In this document: positions 1-11,434 of the stretch, in pieces
How positions within the stretch are numbered: position 1 is the stretch's first letter
Layout: each line of letters starts with the position of its first letter
DNA from: Aselliscus stoliczkanus
Lineage: Eukaryota > Chordata > Mammalia > Chiroptera > Hipposideridae
Direction: 5' to 3'
DNA length: 64,000 bases
Assembly: GCA_033961575.1 (NCBI GenBank)
Contig: CM066728.1
Location: 104,918,852-104,982,851, forward strand
Made by a program: the position numbers and the translations under genes
Notes under the pieces: generated by a model
Seen by the model: only the letters and a program-made list of their open reading frames with translations
What the model was told of the DNA's origin: nothing
Database searches by the model: none

Positions 1-480
1 ATTGATTTCTGTATGTTGATTTCTTAAATCTTGCAACTTTACTGTATTTGTTTATGAGTTCTAACAGTTCTTGGTTCAGTCTTTAGGTTTTTCTGTATAT
101 AAGATCATATCATCTGCAAAGAGAGATCATTTTTGTGCTTCCTTTCCAATTTGCATGCCTTTTATTTCCTTTTTTTTTTTTTGCTTGATTGCTCCCTCAG
201 CTAGGACTTCCAGTACCATGTTAAATAGGACTGGTGACAGTGGGCATCCTTGTCTTGTTCCTAATCTTAGGGGTAAAACTTTCAACCTTTCACTGTTGAG
301 CATGATGTTAGCTGTAGGCTTGTCATTTATGGTCTATATTATGTTGAAGTACGTTCTTTCCATATTTAATTTACTGAGAGTTTTTTTTTAACATAGAAGG
401 ATGTATTTTGTCAAATACTTTATCTGCATCTATTATATGATTATATAATCATATAAGAACATTTTCAGATATTTATTACA
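1..480 (-). mobile_element. L1 LINE fragment, ORF2 reverse transcriptase part
   Basis: Read on the minus strand this matches the middle of L1 ORF2. The reverse complement of about 71-135 encodes the conserved A-D-D-M-I-L-Y-T block of the LINE-1 reverse transcriptase. The frame is broken by homopolymer runs (T runs at 170-182 and 381-389) and stops, so it is a dead fragment. It is cut by the window edge on the left and gives way near 480 to a MaLR LTR. Family recognition is by memory of L1 ORF2; the subfamily is not assigned. Confidence 0.85.
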
Positions 481-511
481 GCAGCATTCCTACTTCTTGG
501 TACCAAATTTC

Positions 512-880
512 TGTCTTAGTCCATTCCAGTTTCCATAAAAAAATATTACAGACTAGATACTTTATAAAACGCAGAAATTTATTTCTCACAGTGCTAGAGA
601 CTGGAAGTCCAAAATCAAGGTACCACCATTGCCAGGTTCTAATGAAGGCTTCTTCTCCAGGTTGCAGAATGCTGACTTCTGGGAGCCCTGTGGGGTCTCT
701 TTCTAGTCCCATTCATGAGGGATCCATCTTCATGACCTAATAATTATAATTATGATGATCATCTAATCAATAATTATAATGATAATCTCCTCAAAGCCTC
801 CATTCCAAATACTATCACATTGGGCACCAGGTTTTTAACATATGAATTTGGGGAGAGACACTATCATTTAGACCATAGCA
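512..880 (-). mobile_element. MaLR solo LTR, MST/THE1-like
   Basis: About 370 bp that, on the minus strand, runs from a TG start (complement of 879-880) to a CA end (complement of 512-513). It carries the familiar MaLR blocks: the 'catgaggg' and 'atgacctaat' stretches near 712-740 and the region around 575-600 that on the minus strand includes the AATAAA-type signal. No internal MaLR sequence is attached, so it is a solo LTR. I could not find a clean 5-bp target duplication, as expected for an old diverged copy. Confidence 0.75.
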
Positions 881-1255
881 GAAGAGCATTATAGACACAG
901 AGAACTTGAACAAAACCATAGACCAACTGAACCTACATATATATTTATAGAACACTCGATTTAACAGCAGCAGAATACATCGTTTTCTTAAGTGTACAGG
1001 GTAGATCACATGTTAGACCACAAAACAAGTCTTAACAAATCTATGAAGGTAAAATAATACCAACTCTCTTTTCTGATCACAATGAAACTAGAAATCAATA
1101 GCAAAAGAAAAACTGGAAAAGCTTTGCAAGTTGAAAAAGTTCTAGAGATCTGTTGCACAATGATAGTTAACACTTTAAAGTGTGCCAGACACCTAAAAAT
1201 TATTAAGATGGTAAATTTATTATATCTGTTTTTATCACAATAAAAAAGCATTGCA
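881..1255 (+). mobile_element. L1 LINE fragments: ORF2 linker, then L1 3' end
   Basis: From about 885 to 1140 the plus strand resembles the L1 ORF2 region between endonuclease and reverse transcriptase (an 'agaacactc...aacagcagcagaa' block followed by a 'gaccacaaaacaagtct' block). From about 1147 to 1255 it resembles an old L1 3' UTR end, including 'ttaagatggtaaattt' and a terminal AATAAAAAAG. The orientation is opposite to the ORF2 piece at 1-480. Stops and indels are frequent. It could be one rearranged L1 or two neighbouring insertions. Confidence 0.7.
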
Positions 1256-1560
1256 ATTGGCACAGTGTGGATTTTCTAAGGGAGAGCTTTTCTTTCTTTG
1301 CTTATTTTCTTTATTTCCTGAGAGAACTATTGCTTAACATTATTTTATTCTTCTGAACTAAAGGACCTAATACAACATCTCACTACTTAATTATTGTAAG
1401 TTTGATTTGAATTGATTGAATTGAACTGAAGTAAGATAAAATTGAGTGTCCTGTGATTATTTTGGTTTAATTGTCAATAATTTGAATCATAGTTTTGAAA
1501 ACTTTTTTCTACTCTTGTTTTTACCTATTTTTCCATTAAAAAAACAAACAACTCCCCCCC

Positions 1561-1564
<4 letters not shown>

Positions 1565-1627
<63 letters not shown>
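1565..1627. repeat. (AT)n microsatellite
   Basis: A near-pure TA dinucleotide run of about 50 bp followed by 'tttatatatat', preceded by a short C run (1553-1561). Confidence 0.97.
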
Positions 1628-3500
1628 GAACTAAACCACAAAATAATGCAAAAAACTTGAGACTCATAACCATATATAGAGAATTGGACTCCTAATGATG
1701 AGTTGGCCTTGGTTTTGGGTGTCATTATTATTCCATGGAAGGACAAGTAATAGATTTTGCCTGTGTATGCAGCAAATTGCTCATATAAAGAACATGTCTC
1801 ATTCCAGCTTAATTTTAGATGCTCTTTAAAACTGCAAAGCCAACACATTTTGACTTCAATTTAGCAGTTCTACAATATGCTTATAAAAATTAATATTGTC
1901 TTTACAACTTATAGTGGTAATATAAAAAAGTAGAGGATTTTCCATAAAATGGGCTATTCTTCTTATTGTTTTAATGGCATTCTCCTGCAATACACATTCC
2001 TAGTATTTATGAGTCATATGTGACAAAAATTGCATATTTCTACTAACTTTGTGAACTGAATGTGGTAACAGTAGTCAAATAAATAACTAAAATAAAGATT
2101 CGTAAGCTAAGAGATCACCCTAAGAGTCCACGTTTTGTTACTGCAGATGCCATTAAAATTATAAATCTTTCTCTAGGAGAAAAAACTACAATAACAAATT
2201 TGAGGCAATACTTTAAAGATATACCAGCTAATTATATTTTGTAGTTTGCTTTAAGCATGTCTTACTTTTATCATTCTAATGAATAATGTATTTTAACAGA
2301 TGCATTAACAATTCCATCCAAGATAAGATTCATTTTTCATTTGCTCCAAAAGTTGCTTTTGGTAGAAATATCAAGATCACAATTTGACAAAATATGGTCT
2401 GAAATTTATATTTTTCCTATTCAAAGTACTATTTTTCTATAAAAACATATTTATTTCAATATTTCTTAAACCTGCCTATACTTTCAGGACATACCTCCAT
2501 AAGACAATAAATTAAAAGGCCTGTGGTTCTATGAATAAAGTAGCACTTCTTTTTTCCTTGCTTTTCCACTGTATTTGTTGAGCACTAGGGCTTTTTTATG
2601 TTTTGCTTTTATCCATTTTCTGCCCAATTTTTAGTCTTTAATTGTATCCTTCTCCATCTTCAAATTCGCTGGATGAAATATCTTATTACAAAACATAAAG
2701 AGAACACTAACACTACTGGCAATTTTAATCTCCTAGAAAAGCTAGGAAATTATTATAACCAATTACTCATAACAGGTTAGATCAATTTATTATTTTTATC
2801 TGCCATGTAGTTTGAAAATAAGAGCACTTAAATCATATACAATGTCAACCTATCAGCCCATCTGGAGGATAGCATTATGCCCTGGCGATAAAATCTTTAC
2901 ACTATTATCTACTGGCATCTTGAAATCAGTGAATAGCTTTCAAGACTCAAAAATTACTTTCAAAAGAGAGTCAAACTGTGGTGAGTGGAGTTGGTGATCC
3001 CAGCATAGTTCCTCTGTGGTCCGTTCTGCCCCTAGGGAGAGACAATGAGACAAAACACACATAGCTGACTTACCTATTACCCCAAATGCCATTGTGCATT
3101 TCATTCTTTCAAACACATGATGATAATCACTTTAATGATAGTTATTTACTCTAATGGGGCACTGATGGTGTGGAAGTGACCAAAATACCAGGGCTGTCCT
3201 ATTGATATGTAGGCATACAGACAGTTCAGACGAATACACAGGAAAGAAATGTAACTAGATGATTTTAAATATACCTTGGGTTAGGAGTTTTGATGAAATA
3301 ATCTCTTCCTTTCCCCCAACCTGAAACACATTTTTGGCCCTCTGAACTGGGGAAATGGGATGGAGTCAGGTTGCAGTCCACTCTAGCTCAACTTTATTGC
3401 TGAGGTTGTTTGTCTTTGGAAATACCATCAAACTGTTTTTCAGGTTCCAGATCTGTGTACAAAGCCTGACCCAAGTATTAGATCCCTTGGTTGAGTGGAA
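1628..3500. other. Unique AT-rich intergenic or intronic DNA
   Basis: I recognise no gene, RNA or repeat family here. Open frames are short and lack plausible coding features. Confidence 0.6.
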
Positions 3501-3509
3501 AACTGATTT

Positions 3510-3725
3510 GTTTCGAAGTCAATCAGTCCTTAGTTTGAATCCCAGGTGCAATATTGGCTATCCTTATAATCTTGGGTACTTTAATTTTGCTGTCTTATTT
3601 TCTCTAGGAAAAAAACACAGCTAGGGCAAATATAACTTACAGGGTGATGTAATTACTTCATGATGTAAAGTATATGGAAGAGTGCCTGGTACAATATCTC
3701 ATGTAGTAAATGCTTAATGACACTT
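3510..3725 (+). mobile_element. MIR SINE
   Basis: Ancient tRNA-derived MIR. Recognisable parts are 'gtttgaatcccaggt' near the tRNA B-box, then 'cttgggtact', and at the 3' side 'agagtgcctggtacaatat' with 'gtaaatgcttaatgac', which follow the MIR consensus order. Heavily diverged, as expected for this family. Confidence 0.75.
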
Positions 3726-3884
3726 TCCCTTTCTCCTTCACTCTCTAGTTTTTAACTCATGGTTGGGAGGCAGCCGTGGCGATTAGGAGGAATGCCCATG
3801 AGTTAGACAGTATTTAATTTGGTTAGATAACAAAAATTTAAAGGGAAAGTAAAATGCAACGATAGAAAGGACTAGAAGAGTCAT

Positions 3885-3990
3885 AAATTGGTGATTTAGG
3901 TCTGCCTCTGCTATTACTTAAAATTTTAGCCATCATATATTCTGATTATCCCTATCTGTAAAATAACAGTGCTTGAATTAATATTCATAA
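3885..3990 (+). mobile_element. MIR SINE core fragment (weak)
   Basis: Resembles the central MIR part: 'tctgcctctgctattactta' followed by 'tccctatctgtaaaataaca'. Short and diverged, so the assignment is tentative. Confidence 0.45.
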
Positions 3991-5480
3991 GTTTATCACC
4001 CAACCCGAATATCTTCTGTCTCTCACTAAGTTACTTGCAAAATAAAAGTCCATGTAGCTTGACCTATGTTTTTTTACTTCTAGTTAGTTAGTGAGGAGTC
4101 CAGTTATTAATTGGCTAAATCATGGACCACTTGGTGGAATTCAAACTGATCTTGGTAAAATAATGAATTAGTGGATGGACTTTCTTGTTTTATAGCTGTT
4201 TGTTAATGCCACATGTCTTATGGCATGGCCCAATTAATGTCTGGTATATTAGCTTACTGACATTCTTTCAAAGCAATTCTCTTTTATCACTTCATCATAC
4301 TCATCTTGGCTACAGTACCTTTTGGACTTTAGTTTGGAGGGGAGAAGGATAAACATTTCTGTAATACAGTTCTCCTTTTAGTCTCCCATTAACATTGATT
4401 AGAAATCCCTAGGAATAATGATTAACAGGGTAAAGTGGAGATAGTGAAATAATCATAGGGGTAAAAAAAATTAATTGGAGTCCTAAATTATAAGTGATGA
4501 TAATATTGATTTAATATTGAACATCAATGATTTTTTTCCTTTTGCTTTTTTTCACCTACTCTGATGAGAAACAGTCTTTCATTTGATCACTTATTGCCTT
4601 GTATTAGGGAAATGTCTTGATATTCTATGTTGCTCAATATTTTAGAGGTAGGGAATTCAAAATAAATAAAGAACTTAATGTAGACATTAGATTAGTAAGT
4701 TTGCTGACACATAAAAGACAAAAACCTGTTTTTGGAATGCTTCACTTAAGAACATCATGCACTGTGATAACTGAGCTAGGGCTACACTTGCCTTCTCAAG
4801 CATCTGACATTGAAGGCCTTTTGTGAAATAAACTTGCTATGATTGAAACAAAATAGTTGAAACAATATGTAGAAATTAGTATTTACTCAATAGAATTATT
4901 AATGATTCCTATGAAGACTAACATTATACACCCAATAAATATAGAAACATTAAATTATAATACTTTTGTAACTAGTGTTTTCATTTCATGGCCTGTGTGA
5001 AATAATGATGTGTAAAATAACATAATTTATTTGCTTCCGAGAGCCTTCTAAGAACCCTTTGAAGCTAGGAGTCCCATCTGTACTGTATAGATAGACAGTA
5101 ATTTATTCCAGGATTGTGTTCATGGAAATAAATGTAAATATCTACTTCACAGGGCATTTTAAACTTTGAAACAAAAGAAATAAAACACTGGTTCATCATG
5201 AGCCTTGGAATTTGCTAGCTTAAGCAATGTACATTCTGTCAAATAATGAGACTAACTTTTAAATGCTATGATAACACTTTTGCAACACAGAAATAAGGAG
5301 AAAAAGGTTGGACTTTTCCAGCTCCTGCAGGAATAATTATGGGAGAGTATATAACTATCCTACCTTCCTTCCCAATAAGCTTAGTTTCTGAAGCCAAGGC
5401 TAATTAAGATCAATCGTGTTCTCTTCAGAACAGCCCAAACCACTCCAAATAAAACATACAAGAGTCAGAGAAAAGATACC
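3991..5480. other. Unique AT-rich DNA
   Basis: I see no recognisable gene, RNA or repeat. Confidence 0.6.
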
Positions 5481-5506
5481 AATGGGACAAACTGTGTTAG
5501 TCAGGG

Positions 5507-5514
5507 TGACGTCA
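5507..5514. promoter_or_regulatory. Full CRE/ATF palindrome in unique DNA
   Basis: The 8-bp palindrome TGACGTCA is the consensus full site for CREB/ATF factors. It contains a CpG in a CpG-poor setting and lies in a roughly 150-bp unique, moderately GC stretch (5490-5640) outside any repeat I recognise. An AP-1-like TTAGTCA lies just upstream at 5498-5504. The motif is certain; activity is inference. Confidence 0.35.
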
Positions 5515-5639
5515 TGCAGACGCCCAGTGTTTGCCAGGACATTTGGCTTTGCATCTGAATGCCACGCATGGCAACCTGACTCTTTTCATTTGCCAGGACT
5601 CTCAACATTCGCACTTCGTCTCTGTAGTGGTTGAACGTT

Positions 5640-8230
5640 TGTTTCAAAAAGCTAAATATACAATGAAATAAAAATCATGCCAAAACCCAAGCTGTATATC
5701 TACCTGCTTTGAGTACTCAAGTAGCTCAGAGCTGCTGTTAGTGGTTAAAAGAGAAAGACATGCCATAGCGTATTATAAACCCTGTGGTGATATGGGCCAT
5801 GCTATTCCATTTCCTGCAAGACAAAGAAATAAAAGAACTGACCCATTTTGCACAGCCAGGTTTGTGGAGTCCCCCGAGCACTTCAATTATCCAGCTAGTA
5901 ATAAAGGTGATAGGTTGTAAATTCTCAAATTCTGCAATTAGGCACCCTAAAATCCCACCTAGCGCATTTAGATAGATAAAATTAATCGAAGAGAGAAAAA
6001 TAGACCAAGAAAAAGAAACACTAATAAAAAATGTAGGTTTCTTATCTCGTACCAAGACAATGAAATTTTCTGTAGGACAACTGTAAAGGGGCTTCTCCCT
6101 GGCAGCACCTGTCAAAGGCAGGGATGGCTTTACCCAATTAGAGAGAATGGCTCGTGGAAACCATACCTATCCTGTCTGCTGTCACCTAGTGGTCGATAAA
6201 TAAGGGTCATTTCTTGTTCGAGTCCCCTATCCTGCTGAAATGCGCAGTCTCTTATAAAATGTGTACAATTTAAGACACTAGTGTAAAAAAAAATAAACAG
6301 TTTTAATGGGCTAAAGTAGAGGAGTGGCAAAGTTGAAGTAAGAAGAGAGGAGAGATGTTTCTCATGGAAAATGAGAGATGTTTGCACAAAATACTGAACA
6401 CGGGGCTTTAAGTCATCCTGCCCACTCGGCACTTCTGTGAAGTGCCGAGTGGCCAGACCCCGCACTGTCTCTAGATGTTTGCTTCTCAGTGTGGACATGG
6501 GGCTGGAAGTGGTCTACTGAAAAGGTAAATAGGAGCTTAAGAGTAAGAGTTTAGAAGCTTTTATAGCAATTTGATATTACTAGAACACCCATCGTATGGT
6601 CAATGGGCTTGTTCCTTGAACAAAAATAGGTGGGGTCAGAAGTTGCAGCTCTTTTCTTGCAAGATGCTTGTAGTACAAGCTTGGTGGTTGTGACACAGTT
6701 GGAGCTCGTTGTGGTACTTTCAGGCAAATCTGTCAACTGTAGCTAACAAGCATATGAAAACCAGACCCCATTGATTTTCATCAAAAGATAATTTAAATGT
6801 AACCAAAACTTTACAGAATAATGATTGGAAATGGATACCGATAGAGGGATAAAAATGAAATTTAAACATGCAGAATCACTGACTTTATGTTACGTGAAAA
6901 TTAAATATGAATGTGAGCTAGCTGAAATTGCTCTCACACGTGTTCTTACCTCCCATCAATATACCTCTGTGAGACTGAATTCTCTAGTTTTGAGGTTTTT
7001 AAAAGAAAACCAAAAAAAGTTCATCAATGTTGTTATAGAAATTGCTTGGCTGTCAATCTAACTTTGAATATTTAGTTTAAAAGCAAGAAGCAAGTTTGTC
7101 CCATCAAATATTGATATACATGGTATTCATTCAAAGGACACACGTGTATGTGTTTAATATGGGAAGATTGGTATTTTATTCATAACTTCTGGTTAATTAT
7201 GATTGTAGAATGGCAAAAGTTATGTGTAACAGCAATTCTGTTAACTGCCGATATGCACAATTTAAATAAACAAGGCTAATGGTGTTTAAATGTTTTCCCT
7301 TTTCCTTACAGTATGTTGCTCCACGTTTTCTGAAATTTGTCTATTGACACTTCTATTAAAAATTGGGGAGCTTATTATTTGTGTGTTTTATCATTTTAAT
7401 TTATTAATGCTTTCTATTTCTTGTGTTTTACAAAGTTATTGGTTCACAATGGAAATTAAAAACAAAGTAAGCAAGCATGAAAAGGCCCTAGACAGCTATC
7501 TGGTAACTTCACTAGTATCTAATGCCATTTTCCTTTGTGTGGCCTCAATCATCTTACATTTCAGCAACCAGGACAATCCCAGTGCCCACCTCATCTTCTG
7601 TTCTATGGGTTTAACCAATGCGTAACTTGAGGGGATTAATTCTGGTTTCACTGACAATTTATATTGAAAAATATTTGAACTTTATAAGCCATTAGCCTAG
7701 TGGGCTTTGGAAAGCTGGTGTACAATATAGATATGAGGTGCTTGTTATAATGGGATTTTTCCTGCAGGAAAACAAGTTATTCAGAGATAGCTTAACACTT
7801 TTGGTTATTCAATGCTCCACTCAGGGCATCAGAACCAACAGATCTCTTTGTGCAAAGACAAAGAATGGCTGCCTGGGTCCAGTGGTTTTTACCAGCCTGA
7901 TACTCCAACCAGTGGCATCACTCCTATTGGTCATATTATTGCCTCCAGATGACTGTATTTTCTGCATATATTACCTGGAGAAGGTGAAGAGTCGAAAGGG
8001 CCAGTGAATCAGGGTGACTGAATTGCTACTCAGAAAGGAAGAAGTGAGTCTAGTGACAGTGCCACTGAGCAAGGTATTTTTTAAGGTGGGGGGGGCATTA
8101 AGACAAAGCCTAGAATATGGGTTGTTGCTTGAAGAGGATGAACTCACATCTTCTGTGAACTATGAGGGAGGCAGGAGATACCTGTACATCAAAGAGTGAA
8201 TAAAAACATGGACATGACATGTTTTCTCTT
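5640..8230. other. Unique DNA without recognised genes
   Basis: Mostly single-copy sequence. Frames of up to 125 codons overlap on both strands and show no recognised domain or start context. It contains the short perfect hairpin at 6422-6452, listed separately. Confidence 0.55.
6422..6452. repeat. Perfect inverted repeat, 14-bp arms with 3-nt loop
   Basis: Left arm CCACTCGGCACTTC (6422-6435), spacer TGT, right arm GAAGTGCCGAGTGG (6439-6452). The arms are fully complementary and GC-rich with a CpG in each, set in AT-rich unique sequence. No pol III terminator or poly-A follows, so a transcribed RNA is not supported. It could form a cruciform or a stable RNA stem. Confidence 0.9.
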
Positions 8231-8234
8231 CCTC

Positions 8235-8385
8235 CATGTCTTGTTACCTAATATTGCTAAGCCTAAATTTCTTCGATTGTGAAATCAGGGAAATTTATAT
8301 ATACCTCCAAGGGTTGCGAGGATTACATGATAGAATGCACCTTAATCACGTTAGATGTTCCATCAGTGTATTATAGTCAGGACCA
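8235..8385 (+). mobile_element. MIR SINE
   Basis: Shows the MIR 3' half in order: 'ctaagcctaaatttcttcg', 'gtgaaatcagggaaatt', 'acctccaagggttgcgagga', then a degraded tail. Old and diverged. Confidence 0.65.
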
Positions 8386-9905
8386 TTACAGACTTAACCA
8401 CAGTGCAGGGTAGATGGGGTGCTTGTTCATGCATGGCTGTCCTCATATGCTGGGAATGATTTAGGCATGCTTTCAGTTATAAGTAACAGGAAACTCAAAT
8501 TAAGTTTAACCTTATACAGATAAGAGTCTGTTGTACTTATATAACATTAAATCCAGAGGCAGACCATTTCTCACATTAATTCAAATGTTTAGGAACACAG
8601 GGAGGTGTTCAAACTTTTTTTTTGTTTGTTTCTCTCTCCTATCATTCCTACTGTATTGATTTTTGTCAATGTGCTTGTTGCCTCACGGTCTCCAAATGCT
8701 ATTTGCATCTCCAGGGCTGATGTGCAATTGCTAGACAGAAAGAGGAGACAAGGAACAAAAGTCCTTTATATTACAAGTGTTGGTATTTTTATGCACAATA
8801 GGAAGGTATTGAGAGACAATTCTCCCTGAACATTTCATGGGTTGCAATGTCCTTGCCTTCTGAACAAAGGGCATATTTGAATAGCAAAGGCTTTGAAAGC
8901 TAGAGACTCACAGGCACCATCTCCCTTCTCTGTCTTACCTGGACACATCTGTTTCTATTCCAAAGTATGAACCTAGAGACCTTCTCCTACTTTCCCAGAC
9001 ACTATGTGTTCACATTCCAGAGTAACAATAAGGTTTCTCTCTATCTCCTGATTGGAGCTTGGGCAGATGGATGTCCTATATAAGCTTCAAGTCTCAAAAC
9101 TTTGGATTTCCTCTCTCGTGGTGCACCCAACTACATATGCATGTGAGCATCTGGTCCTCATTGCATTGCCCTGTGAGAACTGGGATGTGAAAAGTGGGTG
9201 CAAGGTGTTTCTCTGCATGCTTCATTGTGACATGAGTATTCAATGATATATTTCTCTGAACCTGAGGTCTTGTTTTTTTGTATCAGAAAATGTACATAAA
9301 AATGTGGCAGGATACATTATTAGCTTAGAAATGGGCAACATTTCAGACTCTTTGTAGTTTTTGACTTAACAGGAGCAAGTTTCTTCATAAAATTTTCTCT
9401 TATATTTTGTTAGAACAGAAACACATACCTAAGCTTAGGCAAATCAATGGCAACCCAGGATGAGATTATGCAGCTAGTTCATCACAGTCGTAGTTTATCT
9501 CTTGGCCTTGGGGTAGCATTCTCTCTTCTGTACAAGGAAACTGCTCACTCTGGAAATATATTTTTTAAAAGTGTGCATGTGTATCAATGCATGGGCAATA
9601 GATGGTGTATCTGCCAAATATTGTGAATCTAAAGGTCCATTAATAGTGTATTTGTTTGTGAGTTTTAGGCACTTAAATACTTCAGGCCAAGGAATTCTGT
9701 CTCATTTATATTAGAATAAATTTAAGAGCTGAGTATAGATTCTTTTACATATACATGCTTAATAAGTGAATGGATTTATGTTAACCGATATCATCCACTT
9801 CTAAAAATAATGAGTTGTGTTCAATTAATTATAAGACTTCTTTATAAGTCCTCGATACAATTCGCTTATCAGACATAGGATTAAATGACATAAAATGGGA
9901 TCAGA
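8386..9905. other. Mostly unique DNA; possible old repeat at 8455-8600
   Basis: The part near 8470-8600 ('gctttcagttataagtaaca') resembles an old mammalian interspersed repeat I cannot name with confidence. The rest shows nothing recognisable. Confidence 0.45.
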
Positions 9906-9919
9906 CATAAAATGCCTAA

Positions 9920-10127
9920 TATTATTCAGTGGCAGCTTCAGATGTACAGTGCAGTGGTCATGGGATGTGGAATATAGTGTGGGGATGGAGTCAATGGAAT
10001 TGTAATAGATATGTATGATATCGGGTGTGGGGGGGCAGGGGAGAGGGGAGGGGTAGTCACTTTGTAAGGGGTGAAAAAGATAACTATTGCATTGTTTTGT
10101 ACATCTGTAACTAATAAAAAAAAAAGA
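9920..10127 (+). mobile_element. 5'-truncated L1, 3' UTR end with poly-A
   Basis: Ends in AATAAAAAAAAAAG and carries the G-rich purine tract typical of L1 3' UTRs (10026-10057). The preceding 'ggaatatagt' and following 'gtacatctgtaactaata' match the same 3' end at 58724-58885. A 10-bp target duplication AAATGCCTAA flanks it (9910-9919 and 10128-10137), the mark of L1 retrotransposition. It is one of the younger L1 ends in the window. Confidence 0.85.
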
Positions 10128-10137
10128 AATGCCTAAA

Positions 10138-11430
10138 CTATATAACAGAAAAGAAGGGGAAATATATAGCTAAGTCACTGAGTGGGAGCAAGTTTTGTTT
10201 CTTGCCTGATTGATTCTGGAAGTTTCCTATATACTGGAAAATAGTTTCAATATATTACAATGATGCCATATCATATAACTATTATCTTTCTTTAGTTTCA
10301 AGGTTGGTTTGGATGTTCCCTTTCTACATGTTACACAAGCAGTTTAATATTGTAACTCTGTCAAATGCCTGTGTGATTTATAAACTGGTAGCTAAAACAT
10401 CAAGGATGCTGTCAAGAAAAATGTTCTACATTCTTTAAAAATATAGTAAGAAAAGAATAAATATGGAAGCATGTATTTATTCTTAGTGACTGTCTTGTCA
10501 AAATTCACTGGGCTCACGTGTCACGTGAGCACTAATCTTACTGTCTATGCTATAAACTCGACCTGCCATTGGAACACCAAGCTGTGTTCTAGCACTGTGT
10601 CACTATTGAGAGTGTGCATTTTTAAGATGGAAAATTGTTGGGTGATGTTAATAATGAAATAAAGGATGCAACATAAGACAACTTGACTACAATACCTCTG
10701 CATGAGAAAATTGCTGCTTAGAATATGAAATTAGAAAGTAAATTTAAGTCAATGACAAAAGAAATATAATAGAGCAAGTAGCAAAATTATAATTAATTTT
10801 CCCTTTCCTACTAATAACAAATATTCAAATAGATTGCTAGCCAGAAAGGATTTTGACTATTATTTATTTATTCTAGCATGTCAGTCACAAATAAATGATC
10901 TTTGAGGCCACAAAGGGTAGGACGACGCCTGGTATGAGAGTACCAATGTGGTTTCAACAAGATACCCATTACAATGAGATAGCTGTCCCTGACTGTGTCT
11001 AGAGAATTAATCATTATTCGAATTTTTTTCTTTCATGCTCTTGATTATTGACAAAATGACCAATGTGGCACATGTATATAATGTGAATTCGAAGAACCTG
11101 TTATAATTTTGTCGATAATTCACAAGGAATCAGTGGACTTGGCAAACTACTTTCCCATGATTTCTAACTGTGCACTATTCAGCCTCTCTAGAGTATGGTC
11201 CCCAGAGAAGACATTCTCCTTCACCTGATAGACCCAGCCCTTTTCTGACAGGCCTGCATTCCCCATGAAGAGGGCAAACCTTGGACCTACTGATACAATG
11301 ACTTATACATTTGAATGGATCCATACACAATAAAGCTGCAAACATTTTTTAGTAATTTCTGCATTGGCCAATAAAAAAACAAATGTAACATTTTGAGATA
11401 TCTTTTATGAAATATGTATTTTAAGAAACA
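10138..11430. other. Unique AT-rich DNA
   Basis: No gene or repeat recognised. Contains the double E-box palindrome (10512-10530) and an imperfect 14-bp inverted repeat (11044-11057 with 11106-11119). Confidence 0.55.
10512..10530. promoter_or_regulatory. Double E-box palindrome (two CACGTG motifs 1 bp apart)
   Basis: The stretch reads GCTCACGTG-T-CACGTGAGC: 9-bp arms around a single T, with CACGTG at 10515-10520 and 10522-10527. CACGTG is the core site of bHLH and bHLH-ZIP factors (MYC/MAX, USF, MITF/TFE, CLOCK/BMAL1). The right-hand site sits in TCACGTGA, the preferred flank of USF/MITF-type factors. The motif is certain; regulatory activity is not shown. Confidence 0.35.
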
Positions 11431-11434
11431 CTTT

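Noticed and set aside
5738..6115. 125-codon minus-strand frame
   Set aside because: An overlapping plus-strand frame of similar quality covers the same bases; no domain recognised.
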